Source: Phycisphaerales bacterium (lineage in GTDB: Bacteria; Planctomycetota; Phycisphaerae; Sedimentisphaerales; Anaerobacaceae). From it: a stretch of 64,000 nt of DNA. The notes below the pieces were generated by a model. The model had not been told where the DNA came from, ran no database searches, and saw nothing but the letters and a program-made list of their open reading frames with translations. The DNA lies in contig JAUVYV010000010.1 of assembly GCA_030602885.1 (NCBI GenBank), positions 1 to 64,000 on the forward strand, read 5' to 3'. Of the stretch, positions 15,910 through 24,038 are shown piece after piece (position 1 is the stretch's first letter; each line of letters opens with the position of its first letter). The translations under genes were made by a program, and so were the position numbers.

Positions 15910-17148
15910 ATGGCCAAGAAGACGGTTGCAGATATTGTTGTGTTGGGCAAGAAGGTCCTGATGCGCTGCGATTTCAACGTTCCGCTCGATGAGAAGTGCA
16001 ATATCACGAGTGACGACCGGATAGTGAAGGCGTTTCCGACGATAAAGCACATACTTGAGGGAGGCGGGGCGTTGATTTTGATGAGTCATCTTAGCCGGCC
16101 TAAAGGGCACAGGGATGATAAGCTGTCACTTGCACCTGTGGCGGAGCGATTAAGCGAACTGTTGGGTAAGGAGGTCATATTCGCAGATGACTGCATCGGG
16201 GAAGAGGTGAAGGCCAAAGCGGCGGCGCTGAAGCCGGGTGACTGTATGCTTCTTGAGAACCTGCGTTTCCACAAAGAAGAAACGATAAAGGACAAAGCGG
16301 CGAAGGAAGATGCGCAGCTTCGGGAGGCGAAGGACAATTTTGCGAAGCAGTTAGCGGAGCCGGCGGACGTTTATGTTGACGATGCGTTCGGGACGGCACA
16401 CAGGGACAATGCGTCGATGTACACGGTCCCGATGATGATGGAGGGCAGGCCGAGGGTAATCGGGTTTTTGATTGAGAAGGAGCTGAAGTTCTTAGGCAAG
16501 ACGGTTGCAAATCCTGAGAAGCCGTTTGTGGCGATTTTGGGTGGTGCGAAGGTATCGGACAAGATTGGCGTGATTGAGAATCTAATCGACAAGGTCGACC
16601 GGATACTTATCGGCGGGGCGATGGCTTATACGTTCTTCAAGGCGGACGGCCGTGGGGTTGGGGAGAGCTTGTGCGAGGACGGTTTTCTTGACAAGGCGAC
16701 GGAGCTTGAGAAGCAGTCGGCTGACCGCGGCTGTGAGATGGTATTGCCGGTTGACACGGTGATAGCGAAGGAGTTCAAGGCGGGCGCGGAGAACAGGGTA
16801 GTGACCGGTGACATCGAGAGTGGCTGGCAGGGGATGGACATAGGGCCTGAGACGCAGAAGCTTTTTGTGGAGAGGCTCGAAGGTGCGAAGACGATAGTGT
16901 GGAACGGGCCGATGGGTGTATTCGAGATGCCGCCTTTTGACGAAGGGACAAAAGCGGTTGCTCAGGCGGTAGCTGAAGCGACGGAGAAAGGTGCGCGGAG
17001 CGTGATAGGCGGCGGTGACAGCGCCAGTGCGATTAAGAATATGGGGCTTGAAGACAAGGTGAGCCATATATCGACGGGCGGTGGAGCATCACTTGAATTC
17101 CTCGAAGGCAAGAAGTTCAAGTGCCTCGAGATTCTCGACGAGAAGTGA
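15910..17148 (+). CDS. pgk: phosphoglycerate kinase
   Basis: The 412-residue enzyme transfers phosphate between 1,3-bisphosphoglycerate and ADP, directly after GAPDH in glycolysis. Family motifs run in order: RCDFNVPLDEK (18-28), the substrate-binding SHLSRPKG, LLENLRFHKEE, DDAFGTAHRDNAS, LGGAKVSDKIGVIENL, WNGPMGVFE and the C-terminal GGGDSASAIKNMG and STGGGASLEFLEG. Length is normal. It follows gap with a 150-bp gap holding a palindrome and an AT-rich microrepeat, so the pair may be co-transcribed with attenuation between them. Confidence 0.98.
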   Translation: MAKKTVADIVVLGKKVLMRCDFNVPLDEKCNITSDDRIVKAFPTIKHILEGGGALILMSHLSRPKGHRDDKLSLAPVAERLSELLGKEVIFADDCIGEEVKAKAAALKPGDCMLLENLRFHKEETIKDKAAKEDAQLREAKDNFAKQLAEPADVYVDDAFGTAHRDNASMYTVPMMMEGRPRVIGFLIEKELKFLGKTVANPEKPFVAILGGAKVSDKIGVIENLIDKVDRILIGGAMAYTFFKADGRGVGESLCEDGFLDKATELEKQSADRGCEMVLPVDTVIAKEFKAGAENRVVTGDIESGWQGMDIGPETQKLFVERLEGAKTIVWNGPMGVFEMPPFDEGTKAVAQAVAEATEKGARSVIGGGDSASAIKNMGLEDKVSHISTGGGASLEFLEGKKFKCLEILDEK

Positions 17149-17208
17149 TTTTCTCGGTCGGAGTTCGGGGCGAGTTGGTCCCGGCCTATTTTTTGGGGCT
17201 GCGTTGTT

Positions 17209-17883
17209 ATGTCGAGAGTTGAATTTCCAAAAGCAGGGACGATAGAGGTTAATCCATCGATACTGAGCGCGGATTTTGCGTGTTTAGCGGACGAGATAGC
17301 GGTAATAGAACGTGCGGGTGTTAAGATGGTGCACCTTGACGTAATGGACGGACATTTTGTTCCGAACATTACGATAGGTCCGCCGGTGGTAGCCAAACTT
17401 CGCGGGCACAGCAAGTTGTTCTTCGATGCCCATTTGATGATAACGGAGCCGCGGAAGTACGCGAAGGCGTTTGTGGAGGCGGGGACAAATCATATAACTT
17501 TTCATATCGAGGTCGAGGACAGGCCGGAAGAGCTGATAGATGTGCTGCATGATATGGGAGTGACGGCGGGTATATGTCTGAATCCGGAGACGCCGGTTGA
17601 GCGGGTCGAGAAGGTTGCGCCTTTGTGTGATATGGTTTTGGTGATGACGGTTCATCCGGGGTTCGGGGGCCAGGAGTTCATGGCGGAGGCGGCGGAGAAG
17701 ATACGTCGAATCCGTGAGATAGTCGGGCCCGAAATCAGAGTGGAGGTTGACGGGGGGATAGATGCGGAGATTGCGCCGATAGTTGTGGGGTACGGTGCGG
17801 ATACGCTTGTGGCTGGTCATGCGATATTTTCGAAATCCGACCGCATAGCCGCGATAGAGGCGATTCGGGAGGCCTGCAGGTAA
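17209..17883 (+). CDS. rpe: ribulose-phosphate 3-epimerase
   Basis: The 224-residue TIM-barrel enzyme interconverts ribulose 5-phosphate and xylulose 5-phosphate in the pentose phosphate pathway. VNPSILSADFACL, MVHLDVMDGHFVPNITIGP (metal-binding His and Asp), DAHLMITEP, MTVHPGFGGQEF and EVDGGIDAE are all conserved. The ATG at 17209 is about 60 bp after pgk, with no strong ribosome site visible. It continues the sugar-phosphate run. Confidence 0.97.
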   Translation: MSRVEFPKAGTIEVNPSILSADFACLADEIAVIERAGVKMVHLDVMDGHFVPNITIGPPVVAKLRGHSKLFFDAHLMITEPRKYAKAFVEAGTNHITFHIEVEDRPEELIDVLHDMGVTAGICLNPETPVERVEKVAPLCDMVLVMTVHPGFGGQEFMAEAAEKIRRIREIVGPEIRVEVDGGIDAEIAPIVVGYGADTLVAGHAIFSKSDRIAAIEAIREACR

Positions 17884-17944
17884 TTTTTGTAGTAGAAGCG
17901 GCGGATTTCCGATAGAATCCCAAGTGTTCAATTGGTGAGATTCT

Positions 17945-18796
17945 GTGTTTATGGCTAAGACAGAAAGACGTGAGTGGAACGGGTATTCGCTGAAGCCGCG
18001 AAAGGATATGCCGGAAGGGCTCTGGACGAAGTGTCCGGGCTGCGAGCATATGCTTTACAAGAGCGCGGTGGAGAAGAATCTGAACGTGTGTCCGGAGTGC
18101 GATTATCATTTCCGCATCGATGCAGAGACGCGGATTGGCTACTTAGTCGATGAGGGCTCTTTTGAAGAGATATTGAGCGACTTGACGACGAGCGACCCGC
18201 TGGACTTCAAGTTCAGGGGGACTACTTACAAGGAGCGGGTCAAAACGGATGAGAAAGAAGCCGGGGCAAAGGAAGCAATTCGAGTCGGCAAGGGGTTCAT
18301 CAAGGGAAGAGGTATTGTTTTGGGTGTGATGGAGCCGAATTTTCTGATGGGGTCGATGGGCTATGTGGTCGGGGAGAAGGTTTGTGCGGCGGTGGATAAG
18401 GCGTTGGCCGAGAAGCTGCCATTGGTCATTGTGTGCTGCTCGGGCGGGGCGAGGATGCACGAGGGGGTGGTGTCTCTGGGGCAGATGGCGAAGACGAGCG
18501 CTGCTTTGGCGAAGTTCGACGAGGTAGGCGGGCTTTACATTTGCGTTCTTACGGACCCGACGACGGGAGGGGTAACGGCGAGCTTTGCGATGTTGGGGGA
18601 TTGCCTGATAGCAGAGCCGGGGGCGATGATTGGGTTTGCAGGGCGGCGGACGATAGCCGAGACGATCAAGGTGGAGCTGCCGGAGGGGTTCCAGACGGCG
18701 GAATTTATGTTAGAGCACGGGTTTGTGGATATGATAGTACACAGGCGGGATTTGCGAAGCGAGATAGCCCGGCTGATAGACTACTGCCGGAAGTAA
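17945..18796 (+). CDS. accD: acetyl-CoA carboxylase carboxyltransferase subunit beta
   Basis: The 283-residue protein transfers the carboxyl group from biotin to acetyl-CoA, the first committed step of fatty acid synthesis. A four-Cys zinc ribbon (Cys30, 33, 49, 52) opens the protein. The crotonase-like core has GGARMHEG, DPTTGGVTASFAMLGD and IGFAGRRTIAET. GTG 17945 sits 5 bases after GGTGAG; ATG 17951 is the alternative. The alpha subunit is not in the window, so it is encoded elsewhere, as is common. Confidence 0.96.
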   Translation: MFMAKTERREWNGYSLKPRKDMPEGLWTKCPGCEHMLYKSAVEKNLNVCPECDYHFRIDAETRIGYLVDEGSFEEILSDLTTSDPLDFKFRGTTYKERVKTDEKEAGAKEAIRVGKGFIKGRGIVLGVMEPNFLMGSMGYVVGEKVCAAVDKALAEKLPLVIVCCSGGARMHEGVVSLGQMAKTSAALAKFDEVGGLYICVLTDPTTGGVTASFAMLGDCLIAEPGAMIGFAGRRTIAETIKVELPEGFQTAEFMLEHGFVDMIVHRRDLRSEIARLIDYCRK

Positions 18797-18867
18797 AAGC
18801 AGCAGACCAGTCACTCCGCCCTGCTGTTATCGAGTCAATCCTGGTTATCAACAAGTTTTGCAGATTC

Positions 18868-19071
18868 TCACTTGCCGTATGAGTGTGGCACTTTCATGCA
18901 GAAGCCGTCGATGAAGTGGATGTCGTCCCAGGCGGCGTGGATTTGTTTGAGGAATGACTTGCCTGGGCTGACAGCGTAGGATTCGGGGGAGTCGGCGTGG
19001 GCGATGCGAACGGCCACCGTTGCCTCTTCCGGCGTTCCCTCGTGTTGGTTGCCGGGCCGGTCGTGGCAGGC
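18868..19071 (-). pseudogene. fragment or small unidentified gene between accD and hisC
   Basis: On the minus strand an open frame of about 68 codons ends at TGA 18868-18870. It carries a protein-like translation (FLKQIHAAWDDIHFIDGFCMKVPHSYGK near the end) with coding-type codon bias. It runs upstream into the CGCAATACGCG microrepeat without an ATG. An internal GTG, with GAGG six bases upstream, would give about 49 residues, so a small real gene is possible. I do not recognise the family. The repeat may have replaced its true 5' end. Confidence 0.35.
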
Positions 19072-19075
19072 GAAT

Positions 19076-19103
19076 CGCGTATTGCGTATCGCGTATTGCG
19101 TTT
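19076..19103. repeat. 14-bp tandem microrepeat CGCGTATTGCGTAT
   Basis: Copies lie at 19076-19089 and 19090-19103 with one mismatch. The second copy supplies the TTGCGT that looks like the -35 box of hisC. Confidence 0.65.
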
Positions 19104-19123
19104 CGCTCGCAGGTGCGTATAAT
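19096..19123 (+). promoter_or_regulatory. probable hisC promoter
   Basis: TTGCGT (19096-19101), 16-bp spacer, perfect TATAAT (19118-19123); the start point would be about 18 bp ahead of the ATG. The -35 lies within a tandem microrepeat. Confidence 0.5.
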
Positions 19124-19147
19124 CGGGTGTTTAAGCATGGAGATGCT

Positions 19148-20224
19148 ATGGGTTATTTTCGTGAAAATATTGAAAGGGCAAAGCCGTACGAGGCGGGATT
19201 TCAGCCTGTCTCGGCAGGGCCGAGCCATGACAGGCCGAGGCGGGCGGGTGTGGTGAAGCTGAATACGAATGAGAATCCTTATCCGCCGTCGCCGAAGGTG
19301 ATGGAAGCGATTGCGGGTATAGATTGTGAGCAGCTTCGTCGGTATCCGGACCCGGTGGGGTCGGCATTTCGCCGGGCGGCGGCGGAGTTAAACGGGGTCG
19401 AGCCGGGCTGGATTATGTGCTGCAACGGCGGTGATGATTTGCTTCGTATGGTGTTTACGGGGTTTTGCGACAGGCGGCGGCCTGTCGCGTATCCTGCGCC
19501 GACGTATTCGCTTTATCCGGTGCTTGCGAAGGTGCAGAACTGCAAGGTGACAGAGGTTGCGTTCGACGAGGAGTTCAATCTGCCGGCGAAATTGGCTCAG
19601 ACGGGTGCGGCGCTTACGATAGTGTGCAATCCGAACGCTCCGAGCGGGACGTTTATAGCGGTGGAGGAATTAGCGAGCTTAGCGGATGAGGTGAGCGGTG
19701 TGCTGCTTATCGACGAGGCATACGTGGATTTTGCACAGGCGAACTGTGTGGGGCTTGTGAAGGATTTCGATAATGTGATAATCCTGCGGTCGATGAGCAA
19801 GGGGTATTCTCTTGCGGGGCTTCGGTTTGGGTATGCAATTGCACGGCCTGAGATGATAGCGGGACTGATGAAGGTCAAGGACTCGTACAACGTCGATGCG
19901 ATTGCGATAGCGGCGGCGACGGCGGCGATAAAGGACCAGAAGTATTTTAAGGAAAACGTCGAGAAGGTAAAAGCAGAGTGCAAGCGGGTTACGACCGAGC
20001 TTGGCGAGCTCGGGTTCGGTGTGCGGGTGAGTTTTGCGAATTTTGTCCTGGCGGGGTGTATGAACTGCCCGGCGAGCGAAATTTATGATAAGCTTGTTGA
20101 GCGGAATATATACGTGCGGTTTTTCAACAAGGGCGGTCTTGACGACAAGCTGAGGATAACGGTGGGGACAGGGGAGCAGAACGACAAGCTGCTCGCAGCG
20201 TTAAAGGAAATTCTGTCAAAGTAA
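19148..20224 (+). CDS. hisC: histidinol-phosphate aminotransferase
   Basis: A 358-residue PLP aminotransferase (fold I) that converts imidazole acetol phosphate and glutamate to histidinol phosphate in histidine synthesis. LNTNENPYPPSP (39-49), NGGDDLLRM, NPNAPSGT, LIDEAYVDF and SMSKGYSLAGLRFGY match HisC; Lys218 is the Schiff-base lysine. Frames upstream of 19148 run into repeats; ATG 19148 has GGAG five bases upstream and gives the normal length. hisB follows 11 bp later. Transcription probably starts at a TATAAT promoter close upstream. Confidence 0.95.
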   Translation: MGYFRENIERAKPYEAGFQPVSAGPSHDRPRRAGVVKLNTNENPYPPSPKVMEAIAGIDCEQLRRYPDPVGSAFRRAAAELNGVEPGWIMCCNGGDDLLRMVFTGFCDRRRPVAYPAPTYSLYPVLAKVQNCKVTEVAFDEEFNLPAKLAQTGAALTIVCNPNAPSGTFIAVEELASLADEVSGVLLIDEAYVDFAQANCVGLVKDFDNVIILRSMSKGYSLAGLRFGYAIARPEMIAGLMKVKDSYNVDAIAIAAATAAIKDQKYFKENVEKVKAECKRVTTELGELGFGVRVSFANFVLAGCMNCPASEIYDKLVERNIYVRFFNKGGLDDKLRITVGTGEQNDKLLAALKEILSK

Positions 20225-20235
20225 AGGAAAAAGGG

Positions 20236-20820
20236 ATGAAAAAGCGGACGGCGAAGCTGCACAGAAAGACGAAGGAGACGGATGTTACCGTCGAATTGAA
20301 TCTGGATGGGGCGGGCAAATACGAGATAGACAGCGGGGTTGGGTTTCTGGACCATATGCTGACGCATCTGAGCAAGCACAGTAAGATAGATATGGTGGTC
20401 AGGGCGACCGGTGACCTCGAAGTCGATATACACCATACGGTGGAGGACATAGGGATATGTCTGGGGGAGTGTCTGGGTAAGGCACTGGGTGACAAGAAGG
20501 GTATAGCACGGTACGGGTCGAGCTCGGTGCCGATGGAGGATGCATTGGCGAACGTCTCGATAGATTTGTCGGGCAGGCCTGCGTGCGTATATAACGCCGA
20601 ATACCGGACGGACAAAATCGGGGATTTCGACGTGGAGTGCCTTGAGGAGATGCTGCGGAGCTTTTCGAATTCGGGCAGGTTGAGTCTGCATGTGAATGTT
20701 CCTTACGGGACGAACAGTCACCACATAGCGGAGTCGATATTCAAGGGGCTGGGACAGGCACTTGGGGCGGCGGTGAAAATTTCGGGGAAAGATGTACCCA
20801 GCACAAAGGGTGTACTGTGA
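20236..20820 (+). CDS. hisB: imidazoleglycerol-phosphate dehydratase
   Basis: The 194-residue monofunctional HisB removes water from imidazoleglycerol phosphate in histidine synthesis. GVGFLDHMLTHLSKHS, DIHHTVEDIGICLGE and a C-terminal GTNSHHIAESIFKGLGQALG carry the manganese-binding His/Glu clusters. AAAGG precedes the ATG. The stop overlaps the GTG of ispF (GTGA), so translation of the two is coupled. hisA lies 19 kb away on the other strand, so the pathway is not one cluster. Confidence 0.97.
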   Translation: MKKRTAKLHRKTKETDVTVELNLDGAGKYEIDSGVGFLDHMLTHLSKHSKIDMVVRATGDLEVDIHHTVEDIGICLGECLGKALGDKKGIARYGSSSVPMEDALANVSIDLSGRPACVYNAEYRTDKIGDFDVECLEEMLRSFSNSGRLSLHVNVPYGTNSHHIAESIFKGLGQALGAAVKISGKDVPSTKGVL

Positions 20821-21329
20821 TAGAGGAAAAACCAGACGAATACAGAATTGGTATCGGCACGGATATTCACAGAATCGTCGAGGGCAGGAAGCTGATGTTA
20901 GGCGGTGTTTATGTGCCTTACCCGGGCGGATTAGCAGGACACAGTGACGGCGACGTGGGCTTACATGCGGTTGTTGATGCCATACTCGGAGCGGTGGGGA
21001 TGGGAGACATAGGGACATTGTTTCCGGACACGGACGCGAAATGGAAGGATGCAGACAGCAAGGATTTTCTTTTGGTGGTGAAGGAGAAGCTCGAAGAGAA
21101 GAAGTGGGAGGTAGTGAACGTTGATTTGACTATACACGCCGAGCAGCCGAGACTGGAGCCGTTCAAGGGACAAATGAAGAGGTGTATCGCGGGGCTGTTG
21201 GGCATCGATTTTACCGCGGTGAACGTCAAAGCAAAGACCAACGAGGGGCTGGGTGAGATTGGGACCGGCGAGGCGATAGCCGCCACCGCCATAGCGCTAT
21301 TGAGGAAGAGGACGAGAAGAACGTTGTGA
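20817..21329 (+). CDS. ispF: 2-C-methyl-D-erythritol 2,4-cyclodiphosphate synthase
   Basis: The 170-residue enzyme forms the cyclic diphosphate in the MEP route to isoprenoids. GIGTDIHRI holds the metal-binding Asp and His; GHSDGDVGLHAVVDA and IGTLFPDTD are the family signatures; KAKTNEGLGEIGTGEAIAA closes it. The GTG start overlaps the hisB stop by four bases. Placement between histidine and tRNA-synthetase genes is operon packing, not pathway logic. cysS follows 28 bp later. Confidence 0.96.
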   Translation: MIEEKPDEYRIGIGTDIHRIVEGRKLMLGGVYVPYPGGLAGHSDGDVGLHAVVDAILGAVGMGDIGTLFPDTDAKWKDADSKDFLLVVKEKLEEKKWEVVNVDLTIHAEQPRLEPFKGQMKRCIAGLLGIDFTAVNVKAKTNEGLGEIGTGEAIAATAIALLRKRTRRTL

Positions 21330-21357
21330 GAGTGGAGTTTAGCAAAGGGAGTCACTG

Positions 21358-22839
21358 ATGGGATTGATGCTGCATAACAGTTTGACGAAGCGCAAGGAAG
21401 AGTTCAAGCCGTTGAAGAAGGGCAAAGTTGGGATATATGTCTGCGGGCCGACGGTGTATGGGCATGCTCACCTGGGACACGCCAAGAGCTATGTGAGCTT
21501 TGACGTGCTGGTGCGGTATCTGCGTTATCTCGGGTACGACGTGACTTATGTGCAGAACATAACGGACGTGGGACACCTGACGGACGATGCGGACCAGGGT
21601 GAGGACAAGATCGAAAAAGAGGCGGCAAAAGAGAAGAAACATCCGATGGCACTGGCCGAGTTCTATACGCGGAGCTATTTTGAAGATATGGATAAGCTGA
21701 ACTGCGTACGGCCTGATATCAGTCCGCGAGCAAGCGGACACATAACCGAGCAGATAGAGCTGGTCGAGAAGCTTCTGGAGAAGGGTTATGCATACGAGGC
21801 AAACGGGTCGGTTTATTTCGATGTGTCGAAGTTTGCCGACTACGGCAAGCTCTCGGGCAGGAAGGTCGAGGAGATGTTGGCCGGTGCGAGGGTGGATGTT
21901 TCGCGGGACAAGAAAAATCCGGCCGATTTCGCCCTGTGGAAAAAGGCGGAGGCGAACCATATTATGCAGTGGCCGAGTCCCTGGGGACCGGGCTATCCCG
22001 GCTGGCACTTGGAATGCTCGGTGATGAGCACGAAGTATTTGGGCCAGCCGTTTGATATTCACGGCGGCGGTCTGGAGAACCAGTTTCCACATCACGAGTG
22101 TGAAATTGCCCAGTCGGAGGCGGCCAACGGTGTGCAATTTGTTCGGTACTGGGTTCATCATAATATGGTGACGGTTGACGGGCAAAAGATGGGCAAGAGC
22201 TTGAATAATTTCATTACGCTCAAGCAGGCGTTTTCGGGTGCACACGAGCGGCTGACACGGGGGTACTCGCCGTTGGCGATAAGGCAGTTTGTCTTAAACA
22301 GCCACTACCGAAGCCCGATTGACTTTTCGGATGCGGCGCTGTTTGCGGCGCAGAGCGGCTACGAGAGAATAACCGAGACGGTCAAGGCGGTGCGAAAACA
22401 TTTGGCTGCGACAGGCGAAGGTAAGCCGGACGAGAAGGTGGTTAAGCAGTTGGAGCAGTTGAAAGAGAGATTCGAGACGGCGATGAACGATGACTTGAAT
22501 ACGTCGATTGCTCTGTCGGTTGTTTTTGAGGTTGTTCGGTTAGCGAACGGCCTGGTCGAGGAAGGGGATGTGACGGCAGGGACGCTGAGTGCCGTTGATG
22601 ATATGCTGAGTCGATTGGGCGGTGACGTGTTAGGGCTGGTGAAGGATGACTATCCGGAAATGAGCGGCGCAGATGTAGAGATGTTAGACAGGCTGGTGAA
22701 CGTATTTGTCGAGCAGCGAAGCAATGCCCGCGAGCGGAAGGATTTTGTGGCGGCGGATGTACTTCGCGACAAGCTCGATGAGATTGGAATCGTTCTGGAA
22801 GATAAGGGCGGCGGGGTAACAACCTGGAGAAGGAAATGA
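21358..22839 (+). CDS. cysS: cysteinyl-tRNA synthetase
   Basis: The 493-residue class I synthetase charges tRNA-Cys. The HIGH-type motif appears as HLGHAKSYV; CGPTVYGHAH provides zinc and adenylate contacts, DIHGGGLENQFPHHECE the second zinc site, and KMGKSLNNF the KMSKS loop. The C-terminal helical anticodon region is complete. AAAGGGAG lies ahead of the ATG. Its last bases overlap ruvC (ATGA). Confidence 0.98.
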   Translation: MGLMLHNSLTKRKEEFKPLKKGKVGIYVCGPTVYGHAHLGHAKSYVSFDVLVRYLRYLGYDVTYVQNITDVGHLTDDADQGEDKIEKEAAKEKKHPMALAEFYTRSYFEDMDKLNCVRPDISPRASGHITEQIELVEKLLEKGYAYEANGSVYFDVSKFADYGKLSGRKVEEMLAGARVDVSRDKKNPADFALWKKAEANHIMQWPSPWGPGYPGWHLECSVMSTKYLGQPFDIHGGGLENQFPHHECEIAQSEAANGVQFVRYWVHHNMVTVDGQKMGKSLNNFITLKQAFSGAHERLTRGYSPLAIRQFVLNSHYRSPIDFSDAALFAAQSGYERITETVKAVRKHLAATGEGKPDEKVVKQLEQLKERFETAMNDDLNTSIALSVVFEVVRLANGLVEEGDVTAGTLSAVDDMLSRLGGDVLGLVKDDYPEMSGADVEMLDRLVNVFVEQRSNARERKDFVAADVLRDKLDEIGIVLEDKGGGVTTWRRK

Positions 22840-23324
22840 GAATACTCGGTATTGACCCCGGTCTGCAGGTGTGTGGATATGCGTGCTTGGAGAAGGACAA
22901 AGGCGAGAACCGGCTTATCGAGGCAGGTGTGTTTCGGACGAACGGCGACTGTGCGATAGAGAAGCGACTAAACCAGATTGCGGATGATATGAAGTCGCTG
23001 CTCGAGAGGTTTGGGCCTGAGACGGCGGCGGTGGAAGAGCTTTATTCGCATTATGCACATCCGCGGACGGCGATATTGATGGGACACGCCAGGGGCGTTA
23101 TACTGGCTAAGTGCGCCGAGGCAGGGATTGAGGTGAGGAGCTTTGCGGCGACGCGGATAAAGAAATCGCTGACAGGCAACGGCAGGGCCTCAAAGGAGCA
23201 GGTGCAGAGGACGATACAGACGATCCTGTCGCTGGCGGAGGTGCCGGAGCCGAATGACGTAGCGGATGCGATAGCAGTTGCACTTTGCTGCGCAAATTCG
23301 ATGACGAGCAATGTGCCAATCTGA
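22836..23324 (+). CDS. ruvC: Holliday junction resolvase RuvC
   Basis: The 162-residue endonuclease cuts Holliday junctions during recombinational repair. GIDPGLQVCGYA carries the first catalytic Asp (residue 7), AVEELYSHYAHP the Glu, and DVADAIAVALCC the C-terminal Asp residues. The start overlaps the cysS stop by four bases. ruvA starts 11 bp after its end and ruvB follows, so the full RuvABC set is in order. Confidence 0.97.
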   Translation: MRILGIDPGLQVCGYACLEKDKGENRLIEAGVFRTNGDCAIEKRLNQIADDMKSLLERFGPETAAVEELYSHYAHPRTAILMGHARGVILAKCAEAGIEVRSFAATRIKKSLTGNGRASKEQVQRTIQTILSLAEVPEPNDVADAIAVALCCANSMTSNVPI

Positions 23325-23335
23325 GGCAAGTGGAA

Positions 23336-23962
23336 ATGATAGCCCGGTTAGAAGGCAAATTAGTAAGACTTGAGGGTGACAGCGCCCTTGTGCAGGTGGG
23401 TGCGGTGGGGTATGAAGTTCTGCTGCCGGGGTACTGCGTGAATGTGCTTTCGGGCAAAATTGGCTCAGATATCACACTGTGCACGATGGAATATTACGAG
23501 GGAACGCCGGGAGGGGGCAATCTTATACCGAGGATGGTTGGATTCTTAAGTGACGGCGAGAGAGATTTTTTCAGGCGGTTCACGAGCGTTAAGGGAATCG
23601 GGACACGTAAGGCACTTCGGTCGATGAATATGCCGATTGCAAATATAGCGGCGGCGATAGAGAACAGCGACGACAAGATGCTGATGGCACTTGACGGCGT
23701 GGGTAAACGGATGGCGCAGCAGATTATTGCGGAACTCAAGGGCAAGGTGGGCAGCTTTGCAATCGGGGCGGGGCCGGCGCGGGCGGAGGCGGTGTTTGCA
23801 CCATACCAGGCGGAGACGCTTGAGATTCTTATCGCCTGGGGCGAGAAGAGAAACGAGGCGATGGAGCTTATTGGGCTTGCGAGCAAGAAGCATCCGGACG
23901 TGAAGAGTGCGGAGGAGCTGGTGCCGTTAGTGTATAGACTGAAGCAGGGAATCGAAGTGTGA
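23336..23962 (+). CDS. ruvA: Holliday junction branch migration protein RuvA
   Basis: The 208-residue DNA-binding subunit of RuvAB holds the Holliday junction. The N-terminal OB-fold starts MIARLEGKLVRLEG and includes VGYEVLLP. Two helix-hairpin-helix elements follow (SVKGIGTRKALR and LDGVGKRMAQQIIAELKGK), then a C-terminal domain that contacts RuvB. The frame is open upstream to 23285, but ATG 23336 gives the canonical N-terminus and avoids overlap with ruvC. The 76-bp gap to ruvB holds a microrepeat. Confidence 0.96.
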   Translation: MIARLEGKLVRLEGDSALVQVGAVGYEVLLPGYCVNVLSGKIGSDITLCTMEYYEGTPGGGNLIPRMVGFLSDGERDFFRRFTSVKGIGTRKALRSMNMPIANIAAAIENSDDKMLMALDGVGKRMAQQIIAELKGKVGSFAIGAGPARAEAVFAPYQAETLEILIAWGEKRNEAMELIGLASKKHPDVKSAEELVPLVYRLKQGIEV

Positions 23963-23965
23963 AGA

Positions 23966-24008
23966 CACAAGACCACAGGCATAAGACCAAAGACCACAGA
24001 CCAAAGGA
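23966..24008. repeat. AAGACCACAG microrepeat between ruvA and ruvB
   Basis: AAGACCACAG occurs at 23969-23978 and 23990-23999, with AAGACCA at 23983-23989. It is an A-rich spacer of the same kind as other gap-filling microrepeats here. Confidence 0.5.
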
Positions 24009-24038
24009 ATAAAAAAGGCAAAGGCAGAAGCTGGGAAG

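Noticed and set aside
14869-16110. 413-residue minus-strand reading frame opposite gap
   Set aside because: It is the antisense shadow of the gap gene; high third-position GC keeps it open and its translation is Arg/His-rich with no domain.
20083-21018. Long minus-strand frame opposite hisC/hisB/ispF
   Set aside because: It is antisense to three certain genes and its composition is unlike protein.
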